From: an uncultured Saprospiraceae bacterium
GTDB taxonomy: Bacteria > Bacteroidota > Bacteroidia > Chitinophagales > Saprospiraceae
NCBI GenBank assembly: GCA_937894165.1
Contig: CALCSX010000027.1
Coordinates: 1-5,912, forward strand
Reading direction: 5' to 3'
DNA length: 5,912 nt
Positions within the stretch are counted from its first letter, which is position 1. Every line of letters begins with the position of its first letter. Shown one piece after another: positions 1 through 5,816 of this stretch. The position numbers were made by a program, and so were the translations under genes. The notes under the pieces were generated by a model. It was not told where the DNA came from. It did no database searches and was given only the letters and a program-made list of their open reading frames with translations.

Positions 1-2340
1 AATGGTGATCCTATTGAAGATGAAGCTGAGGAAGAAGTGCCATTAGATCCGGATGCCTTCAATCCAATGATCACAAGTACTAAAACAGCAGATGTATCCT
101 TCTTCATGAATGTTGGTCAGGTAATAAATTATATTATTGAAGTGACCAATTCAGGAAATGTAACCCTTTATAATGTAGAGGTAGTTGATGACCTTACAGG
201 TGATATGTTTAGTGTAGATACTTTATTGGTTGGTCAGACGGAATCCTTTATGGTTGAATATACTATAACTCAAATGGATTTTGACAATGAGCTGGTAACG
301 AACATAGCAACTACAACAGCTGAAGATCCTAATGGAGATCCTGTGGAGGATACAGCAGAGGAAGAAGTTCCTTTAAATCCTGACAATTTTATACCATTGT
401 TAAGCTCCACGAAAATAGCAGATGTTGTTTTCTATCAAGCTGTTGGAGATATTATCAACTATACCATAGAAGTTACGAATTCAGGAAATGTTACTCTTTA
501 TAATGTTGAAGTAGTGGATGATCTTACAGGTGATATGTTCAGTGTGGATACACTTTTGGTAGGACAGACGGAATCCTTCATTGTGGACTATACCGTTACT
601 CAAATGGATATGGACGATGGAATAATTACAAATATTGCTACTATTACTGCAGAAGATCCTAATGGAGATCCTGTGGAAGACGAAGCTGAAGAGGAAGTTC
701 CATTGGATCCCAACGCATTTAATCCAATGCTGACCACAGAAAAGACTGCTGATGTTTCATTCTATGAAGCAGTTGGTGATAACATAAATTATACAATTGA
801 GGTAACAAATTCGGGCAATATAACCTTGTATAACGTCGAAATTGTAGATGATTTGACAGGGGATATGTTCAGTATTGATACATTGATGGTGGGACAGACA
901 GAATCTTTTATAGTAAATTATTTCGTCACTCAGATGGATATGGATAACGGCTTAATAACAAATATAGTTACTGTTACTGCCGAAGATCCTAACGGAGATA
1001 CGATTGATGATGAAGCCGAGGAGGAAGTGCCTTTAGATCCTAATGCATTCAACCCAATGTTGACAACGATAAAAATTGCTGATGTATCCTTTTATGAAGC
1101 TGTCGGAGATATAATTACCTATACCATAGAAGTTACAAACTCGGGAAATGTAACATTATTTAATGTTGAAGTTATAGATGACCTGACCGGTGATATGTTT
1201 AGTGTTGATACACTAATGGTAGGACAGACAGAAACTTTTATGGTAAGTTATACTGTCACGCAAATGGATATGGATTTTGGCTTAATCACCAATATTGTGA
1301 ATGTCACAGCAGAAGATCCTAATGGAGATCCAATTGATGATGAAGCTGAGGAGGAAGTACCTTTAAACCCGGATGCATTCAATCCAATGTTAACAACTAC
1401 CAAAATTGCGGATGTAATTTCGTACGAAAATGTTGGTGATTTAATTACATACGAAATAAGTGTTTCGAATTCAGGAAATGTAACACTTTACAATGTTTTA
1501 ATAACTGATGATCTAACAGGTGATATGTTTTCTATTGATACATTGATGGTAGGTCAGACGGAATATTTTGAAGTTACTTATACTGTAACTCAACAGGATC
1601 TTGATAATGGATCAATTACCAATATTGTCAATGTTACTGCTGAAGATCCAAATGGTCATCCTATAGATGACATGGATGATGAGGAAGTTGACGCTGATCA
1701 AATAATTGATCTTGTAATCACGAAAGTTGCAGACACTGAATTTTATACTTTTGAAGGTCAAGAGATTCAATATACCATCACAGTGGAGAACAATGGGAAT
1801 GTGAATTTATTTAATATTGAGATAACAGATCCGCTTATAAATTTCATGTTCACTCAGGATACACTGGCACCGGGCGAAGTCTTAATGTTCACTGAAAGCT
1901 ATTTTGTTACTGTCGATGATTTAACTAATACGTCAATAGTTAATATTGTAACTATTGTAGCAGAAGATCCATCAGGCGAAGAAATTGAAGAAACTGCAGA
2001 AGAAGAAGTATTCAACGGTATAGAAGGGGAGATTTCGATCATGAAATCAGCGGATGTAAATAGTTATAATATGGTAGGTCAAACTATTAATTATACACTT
2101 ACTGTTGAAAATATTGGAGTTACTCAATTGTTTGATGTGGAAGTGTCGGATCCTTTGACCGGGTTTACTACCTCAATTCCAACATTACAGCCTGGCGAAG
2201 TGCAAGTATTTATGACTTCTTATACAGTACTTCAAAGTGATTTAATAAACGGTGAAATCACTAATATTGCTACGGTAGAATCTGAAGATTTTCTTGGAAA
2301 TCCTGTAACAGATAGTGACACCCTTACAATAATGGGAGAG
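1..2340 (+). repeat. Tandem array of seven ~330-bp DUF11/DUF7507-like repeats plus a partial one
   Basis: Unit boundaries, placed at the residue after the EEEV tail, are 40, 370, 700, 1030, 1360, 1690 and 2011, ending at 2340. Units 1-5 and 7 are exactly 330 bp (110 aa); unit 6 is 321 bp (107 aa). Bases 1-39 are the tail of an earlier unit. Each unit reads roughly: (T/S)xK(T/I)ADV near the start, then an Y-x-I-x-V-T-N-S-G-N-V-T-L core, then DDLTGDMFS, D-T-L, VGQTE, YTVTQ-x-D, ITNI, and an acidic end EDPNGDP...EEEV. This matches the DUF11 (TIGR01451 type) and DUF7507 beta-sandwich pattern common in bacterial surface proteins. Units 1-5 are close to one another (units 3 and 4 are about 85 percent identical by eye); units 6 and 7 are clearly diverged. 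There is no cysteine anywhere in the block. A 20-base exact match (gaagatcctaatggagatcc) recurs at 322, 652 and 1312, in register with the period. Confidence 0.93.
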
Positions 2341-5300
2341 CTTTGTGTTTCCCCTCCAATGTGGGTTGGTACACTACCTCCTTCGATGACGGTTAATTGT
2401 GATGAAGTTCCGGATCCTGCAATATTAGAAGCAGAAAATGATTGCGATGACATCACCATAGAATTTGAGGAAGTTAGAATTGATGGAGATTGTGATTATA
2501 ATTATGTATTAATTCGAACATGGACAGCGACTACTTTATCAGGACTCAGCATTACTTATGAGCAAACCCTCACAGTAATTGATGACCAAGGACCGGAAAT
2601 TACAATTACACATCCTTTATTTTCCAACATTATAGGTGGAATTATAGAGATCGAATGTAATGCAAATGACGAATCTTGGATTTTCCCTAACCTAACTGAG
2701 GAGGATGTTTTCGTAGTTGATAATTGTGGCACTGCAACTGTAGAAATTGAAAGTGAGTTTGAAATTTCGCAATCTTGTACTACCAGTGGTTTCTTATTGG
2801 AGCAATTCTATGTCATTACTGCGGTTGATGAATGTGAAAATGTTACCGTCTTAGAATTCACCCTTAGATTGGTGGACAATACACCTCCTGTAATTGTGGG
2901 CATTCCAAATGATACAATCGTCAATTGTTTGAATATTCCAATACCTCCGGAAATGGGAGAATGTGATTCAGATGAATTAAATTTGATCATAGCATTGGAT
3001 AATTGCGAATGTGCAACTTTAGAGTTTGAGGAAATAGTAAGTAATCAAACTTGTGAGTTTAATTTTGATATACTCAGAAGATGGACGGCAACTGACAATT
3101 GTGGAAATGTAAGCATTGAAGAACAAATAATATTTGTAAGAGATGAAGATGGTCCTGAATTGGTATTCCTAAATCCAAATTTAGAGAGTATAGAGAATGG
3201 TTCTACTATAAATATCGAATGTGAAAATGGTGATGTACCGGATTGGATTCTTGAGCTTAATGAATTATCCATAGGAGCAATAGATAATTGTAGTGGACAA
3301 AATGAAATAACTTTTGTTCAAGAATTGGATATCGAGAGTGGTTTTGATTGTGCAAATTCCGGTCATATCGGCGTCTGGTTATATAGCTGGTCTACGAGTG
3401 ATTTATGTGGAAATCAATCTGAATTTTCTTTTGTTATGCGACTTATCGATAGCCAAGGACCGACAATTACAGGACCTGCTATTACTTGTGACTCTGACCC
3501 TGAGATGTCCGGTATAATCTTTACAGATGAATGTTCAGGAGTTCTTAATATTGAGTTTGAAGATGTTCAAGTGCCCGGTGAATGTGGAGGAACTGATATT
3601 ATGAGAACTTGGTTAGCTATCGATGCATGTAACAATATGTCCTTCTTTGAACAAAGAATACTTGGCGATAATACTAATTCAATTGAATTTGAATTCACCG
3701 AAAATGAATTATATGATGAAATTACCAATGGTGATATTATTCGACTCGAATGCGGTGAAGAACACTTTATTGATGCTTACAGAGATGTGATGGTGGATGC
3801 ATCAAGTGACTGTATTGAAGAATTGGAAGTTGTTTTCAGGGAGACAGAAGAATTAGATATAAATTGTGAAAATGGATTCGTGAAAACTATTACGATTTCT
3901 TGGTCTGCGACTGATGATTGTGGAAATGTAGGAAGTTTTGATGTGGTTTTTGCCTTTGAAGATGTAAGAGCCCCTTCTTTCTTCGGGAATGCATCAGAAT
4001 TGAATCTGGAATGTGGAGATGAAATAATTGATCCTTCAGTTACAGATGCATGCAGTACTTTCGAATTAATAGTTTTATCACAAGATACTTTAGCAAGTGA
4101 TTGTATCAATGATTTGCATTTAAGACAAACCTTTAGAGCTACAGATCTTTGTGGAAATGCATCTGATTTCACTCGTATTGTTAATATCTTAGATACTACA
4201 GGTCCTGAGTTAATAAGCGGTAATCCTACGGGCTGCTATGATGATTTAAATCCGCCGACCTTCATAGATAATTGCGGGGACGGAAGTGGAGTTTTGACGT
4301 TTGAAGATAGTCAGGTCATAGATGATTGTGGATCTTATACTTCATTTGAAAGAACTTGGATCGCCAGTGATGTTTGTGGTAACGAAACTGAATTTATGCA
4401 ATCAATCTTGCTAACTAAAGAGATAGGTGAGATCAATATTGAAAATCAATTTTTGGGCGAAATCAAACATGGTGAAACTTATTATTTAGAATGCACACAA
4501 GAGTTTAATGATGCCGATGAAGTCTTTTCTAAGAGCGATGTCATGAATGCACCGGGTTGTGATGCATTAACTGTTGAGGTTGATGTTGATGTAGCGAGTT
4601 CTAGTGACTGTACCGTGGATGGAGTTTACAAAAAATACAAAGTGACATATAGTATTTCTTCCCCTTGTGGCACTAATTTAGACGTCGTGATAGATGTCAT
4701 ATTGAGAGATACAAAGGCACCGGTATTCGTATATGCACCACCAAGCAAGGAGGTGTCCTGCTTGCAAGCTGACACTTTCGATGAACCAATAATTGAAGAA
4801 GGTTGTAGCTCATTTACTTTAGAATACAATGAGCAAATCTATACAAATGGAGACTTGAATGACGCGCAGGTAATTGTAAGAAGATGGATCGCAACAGATG
4901 AATGTGGCAATAGAGCAAGTCACGAACAAACTATCTTCGTTTATTTCAACGAGCTAGATGCTGAGATAGTCTTGTTGAATGAACCGCTATGTAATACGGA
5001 TGAAAATTTTGCAACAGTGATAGTGCCTTATTTCGCCGGTGATTTAAAGTATGAATGGACAGTTCTAAATGGAGAATGTGAGATCTTATCCGGGCAAAAC
5101 ACCCAAACGATAAGGTATCGAATTGGTTTTAGTCCGGTTAGATTGCAAGTGCGGATTACGGATAGGGAAGGTTGTATTACTATAAGAGAAATTTCTTTTG
5201 TTTGTTCTGATATTGTATTCCAACAAATAGGTCCACAAAATGGAATGAATACGGCGGAAGAATTGTTTATATACCCTAACCCGACCCGTTATGATATGAC

Positions 5301-5508
5301 ATTAGAGTGGGAAGCAATAGCTGCCGGTGAGGTAGATATTAAAATTATTACAATAAGTGGAGTTGAATTGGAAACTATTTCCTTTGAACAGAAGAAAGGA
5401 TTTAACAAAACAGAAATAAAATCTTCTGATTTACTTCATGGCGTATATATCATTGAATTAAAAGATGGTGATATGTCTAAAATAAAGAAATTTGTTAAAA
5501 TTGAATAG
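1..5508 (+). CDS. Giant repeat-containing T9SS-secreted surface protein (adhesin-like), 5' partial
   Basis: The frame is open from base 1 to a TAG stop at 5506-5508, giving 1835 visible residues. The first codons (NGDPIEDEAEEEV) are the end of another repeat unit, so the gene begins upstream; the GTG at 37 lies inside this conserved repeat tail, has no upstream ribosome site, and is not a credible start. Domain order, numbering residues from base 1: repeat tail 1-13; seven DUF11/DUF7507-like beta-sandwich repeats 14-780; ten Cys-rich HYR/Ig-like modules 781-1652; a PKD/Ig-like module 1653-1737; a linker; a T9SS type A sorting domain 1753-1835. No signal peptide is visible because the N-terminus is missing. 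Known for the families: such proteins are exported by T9SS in Bacteroidota and become surface-attached or released after the sorting domain is removed. Inferred role: a long stalk for adhesion or cell-cell contact; the ligand is unknown and no catalytic domain is visible. The passenger is rich in Asp/Glu while the final tail is Lys-rich. It is the only gene seen, followed directly by a terminator, so it ends its transcription unit. Confidence 0.93.
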   Translation, partial: NGDPIEDEAEEEVPLDPDAFNPMITSTKTADVSFFMNVGQVINYIIEVTNSGNVTLYNVEVVDDLTGDMFSVDTLLVGQTESFMVEYTITQMDFDNELVTNIATTTAEDPNGDPVEDTAEEEVPLNPDNFIPLLSSTKIADVVFYQAVGDIINYTIEVTNSGNVTLYNVEVVDDLTGDMFSVDTLLVGQTESFIVDYTVTQMDMDDGIITNIATITAEDPNGDPVEDEAEEEVPLDPNAFNPMLTTEKTADVSFYEAVGDNINYTIEVTNSGNITLYNVEIVDDLTGDMFSIDTLMVGQTESFIVNYFVTQMDMDNGLITNIVTVTAEDPNGDTIDDEAEEEVPLDPNAFNPMLTTIKIADVSFYEAVGDIITYTIEVTNSGNVTLFNVEVIDDLTGDMFSVDTLMVGQTETFMVSYTVTQMDMDFGLITNIVNVTAEDPNGDPIDDEAEEEVPLNPDAFNPMLTTTKIADVISYENVGDLITYEISVSNSGNVTLYNVLITDDLTGDMFSIDTLMVGQTEYFEVTYTVTQQDLDNGSITNIVNVTAEDPNGHPIDDMDDEEVDADQIIDLVITKVADTEFYTFEGQEIQYTITVENNGNVNLFNIEITDPLINFMFTQDTLAPGEVLMFTESYFVTVDDLTNTSIVNIVTIVAEDPSGEEIEETAEEEVFNGIEGEISIMKSADVNSYNMVGQTINYTLTVENIGVTQLFDVEVSDPLTGFTTSIPTLQPGEVQVFMTSYTVLQSDLINGEITNIATVESEDFLGNPVTDSDTLTIMGELCVSPPMWVGTLPPSMTVNCDEVPDPAILEAENDCDDITIEFEEVRIDGDCDYNYVLIRTWTATTLSGLSITYEQTLTVIDDQGPEITITHPLFSNIIGGIIEIECNANDESWIFPNLTEEDVFVVDNCGTATVEIESEFEISQSCTTSGFLLEQFYVITAVDECENVTVLEFTLRLVDNTPPVIVGIPNDTIVNCLNIPIPPEMGECDSDELNLIIALDNCECATLEFEEIVSNQTCEFNFDILRRWTATDNCGNVSIEEQIIFVRDEDGPELVFLNPNLESIENGSTINIECENGDVPDWILELNELSIGAIDNCSGQNEITFVQELDIESGFDCANSGHIGVWLYSWSTSDLCGNQSEFSFVMRLIDSQGPTITGPAITCDSDPEMSGIIFTDECSGVLNIEFEDVQVPGECGGTDIMRTWLAIDACNNMSFFEQRILGDNTNSIEFEFTENELYDEITNGDIIRLECGEEHFIDAYRDVMVDASSDCIEELEVVFRETEELDINCENGFVKTITISWSATDDCGNVGSFDVVFAFEDVRAPSFFGNASELNLECGDEIIDPSVTDACSTFELIVLSQDTLASDCINDLHLRQTFRATDLCGNASDFTRIVNILDTTGPELISGNPTGCYDDLNPPTFIDNCGDGSGVLTFEDSQVIDDCGSYTSFERTWIASDVCGNETEFMQSILLTKEIGEINIENQFLGEIKHGETYYLECTQEFNDADEVFSKSDVMNAPGCDALTVEVDVDVASSSDCTVDGVYKKYKVTYSISSPCGTNLDVVIDVILRDTKAPVFVYAPPSKEVSCLQADTFDEPIIEEGCSSFTLEYNEQIYTNGDLNDAQVIVRRWIATDECGNRASHEQTIFVYFNELDAEIVLLNEPLCNTDENFATVIVPYFAGDLKYEWTVLNGECEILSGQNTQTIRYRIGFSPVRLQVRITDREGCITIREISFVCSDIVFQQIGPQNGMNTAEELFIYPNPTRYDMTLEWEAIAAGEVDIKIITISGVELETISFEQKKGFNKTEIKSSDLLHGVYIIELKDGDMSKIKKFVKIE
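1690..2340 (+). other. Two diverged edge repeats of the DUF7507-like array
   Basis: Unit 6 (1690-2010, 107 aa) keeps the fold signature (VITKVADTEFY, ITVENNGNV, QDTLAPGE, VAEDPSGEE, EEEV) but loses DDLTG (it reads TDPLINF) and has APGE where units 1-5 have VGQTE. Unit 7 (2011-2340) keeps MKSADV, LTVENIG, SDPLTG, LQPGE and ITNIATVESED, but lacks the acidic EEEV end, has IPTL where the others have DTL, and runs into the Cys-rich block through TIMGELC. Both look closer to generic DUF11/DUF7507 members, which often have APGE or PGE in this strand, than to the tightly conserved units 1-5. The natural reading is that these are older edge units bordering a more recently expanded or homogenised core. 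Confidence 0.8.
2341..4956 (+). other. Region coding ten Cys-rich HYR/Ig-like modules of two alternating types
   Basis: Module type A (about 73-89 aa) has a P-start, an early 'xxC' strand, a D/N-x-C, an 'EFE-x-V/I' strand, a third Cys, then R-x-W-x-A-T/S-D-x-C-G-N and E-Q/F-x-Q. Type B (about 97-102 aa) has a longer front with a hydrophobic start, 'I-x-N/G-G-x-x-I-x-I/L-E-C', an acidic insert, a D-x-C, a third Cys followed by x-x-G, and W/Y-x-x-x-x-x-C-G-N with an F-x-x-x-x-x-D end. Borders: A1 2341-2592, B1 2593-2886, A2 2887-3153, B2 3154-3459, A3 3460-3678, B3 3679-3972, A4 3973-4203, A5 4204-4428, B4 4429-4719, A6 4720-4956. Type A resembles HYR-like domains seen in large Bacteroidota surface proteins; type B is related in its second half but I do not recognise a named family for it. 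Most modules carry four Cys, suggesting two disulfides per domain. Likely role: a rigid extracellular stalk. Borders are accurate to within a few residues. Confidence 0.75.
4957..5211 (+). other. PKD/Ig-like module preceding the sorting domain
   Basis: About 85 residues (1653-1737) that do not fit the A or B module patterns. Visible features are L-C-N-T-D near the start, a strand ATVIVPYF, YEWTVLNGECEILSGQNT, a strand RLQVRITDREGC, and a final ISFVCSD. The 'Y-x-W-x-V-x-N-G-x-x-x-I-x-S-G-Q-x-T' string is typical of PKD-like or Ig-like domains that stand just before C-terminal sorting domains in Bacteroidota. Its four Cys (codons at 4990, 5077, 5173 and 5203) could form two disulfides. No function beyond a structural spacer can be claimed. 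Confidence 0.6.
5257..5505 (+). other. T9SS type A C-terminal sorting domain
   Basis: The last 83 residues start with EELFIYPNPTRYDMTLEW, where YPNP (5272-5283) is the hallmark of the Por secretion tail (TIGR04183 type). They continue with a strand ending IITISGVELETISF, the K-T-E-I-K-S-S-D-L-L-H-G-V-Y-I-I-E-L segment (GVYIIEL at 5440-5460), and a Lys-rich end KIKKFVKIE. In this family the domain targets the protein to the type IX secretion channel across the outer membrane and is cut off by the sortase-like PorU, often with linkage of the passenger to surface lipopolysaccharide. The order of motifs and the total length of about 80 residues fit type A rather than the gliding-associated type B sorting domain. 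No PorP/SprF-like partner gene, which usually accompanies type B, is visible. Confidence 0.92.
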
Positions 5509-5536
5509 TATGTTTACTTATAGTTAAGTTAATGTC

Positions 5537-5567
5537 AGGGACTCACGATGCTTCGTGGGTCCTTTTT
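5537..5567 (+). terminator. Intrinsic (rho-independent) terminator of the surface-protein gene
   Basis: Left arm 5537-5548 (agggactcacga) pairs with right arm 5553-5564 around a four-base loop (tgct, 5549-5552). The stem is up to 12 bp with two G-U pairs, including a GC-rich core, and runs straight into five T at 5563-5567. It starts 29 bases after the stop codon. Orientation and T tract fit termination of the plus-strand gene, so whatever lies to the right is probably transcribed independently. Confidence 0.9.
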
Positions 5568-5573
5568 AATTTT

Positions 5574-5606
5574 GTTTTAATTTTATTTTTTTTATAAAAT
5601 TAGAAT
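5574..5606. repeat. AT-only inverted repeat (weak hairpin)
   Basis: AATTTTAT at 5579-5586 is the exact reverse complement of ATAAAATT at 5594-5601, separated by seven T. Pairing can extend outward to 5574/5606 with two G-U pairs. Because the stem contains essentially no GC pair it is thermodynamically weak and may be a by-product of the AT-rich composition. It could add to termination after the stronger hairpin just upstream, but this is speculative. Confidence 0.35.
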
Positions 5607-5743
5607 GATACTTATAAGTGTTAATGTTCTATAAATTATTTTATTGATCAAACTAATTTAATCAAAAAAGCGTATTAGTATTATATTCAATGTTTTGATT
5701 CACACCGAATCTTTTGTGAAAGTTATTCAATCGTAAAAATTAT

Positions 5744-5757
5744 AGATCAATTGATCT
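5744..5757. promoter_or_regulatory. Perfect 14-base palindrome, possible operator
   Basis: AGATCAATTGATCT is a perfect palindrome, the kind of symmetric site bound by a dimeric regulator. It lies about 60 bases upstream of the structured element at the right edge. A related half, TTGATCAA, stands at 5644-5651, and TTGATCA recurs at 5856-5862. No named regulator can be assigned from the sequence, and palindromes of this size can arise by chance in AT-rich DNA. Confidence 0.25.
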
Positions 5758-5816
5758 TGAGTTTAATTAATATATTCTATCCTAATTAGATTAGATAGTT
5801 AAATTCATATAAGCCA

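Larger units (their letters stand above)
5568..5816. other. AT-rich intergenic stretch without a recognisable gene
   Basis: Both strands were read for coding potential. The few ATG codons give frames of under 12 codons that soon end, for example the plus-strand ATG near 5605 with nine codons. No tRNA, rRNA or known riboswitch pattern is seen. The stretch contains an AT hairpin (5574-5606), short palindromes ACTTATAAGT (5610-5619) and TTGATCAA (5644-5651), and a perfect 14-base palindrome (5744-5757). I could not find a convincing Bacteroidota-type promoter (TTG near -33 with TAnnTTTG near -7) on either strand. It most likely separates two transcription units and could hold the promoter for the element at the right edge. 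Confidence 0.6.

Noticed and set aside
37..39. GTG as the start codon of the large gene
   Set aside because: The frame continues to base 1 and the preceding residues match the conserved repeat tail; no ribosome-binding sequence stands in front.
1..1689. CRISPR-like or insertion-sequence repeats
   Set aside because: The periodicity is at protein level, in frame, with synonymous differences; there are no short identical repeats with unique spacers, no terminal inverted repeats and no transposase.
3777..4172. Minus-strand open frame of 131 codons inside the Cys-rich region
   Set aside because: It lies entirely opposite the well-supported surface-protein frame, has no recognisable domain or ribosome site, and is explained by the codon bias of the plus-strand gene. 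Shorter opposite-strand frames (2232-2459, 2808-2990, 3045-3272, 4626-4829) and the plus-strand frame 3314-3517 were rejected for the same reason.
5516..5529. Small inverted repeat ACTTA-tagt-TAAGT just after the stop codon
   Set aside because: Only five AT-rich base pairs; too weak to support a role next to the much stronger terminator hairpin.
5690..5720. TTTTG strings (atgttttg, atcttttg) as Bacteroidota -7 boxes
   Set aside because: Both lack the required TA at the start of the TAnnTTTG motif, so each misses two of the six fixed bases.
5757..5776. Possible promoter TTGAGT / TATATT
   Set aside because: The spacing between the two boxes is far too short for a sigma-70 type promoter and the Bacteroidota TAnnTTTG box is absent.
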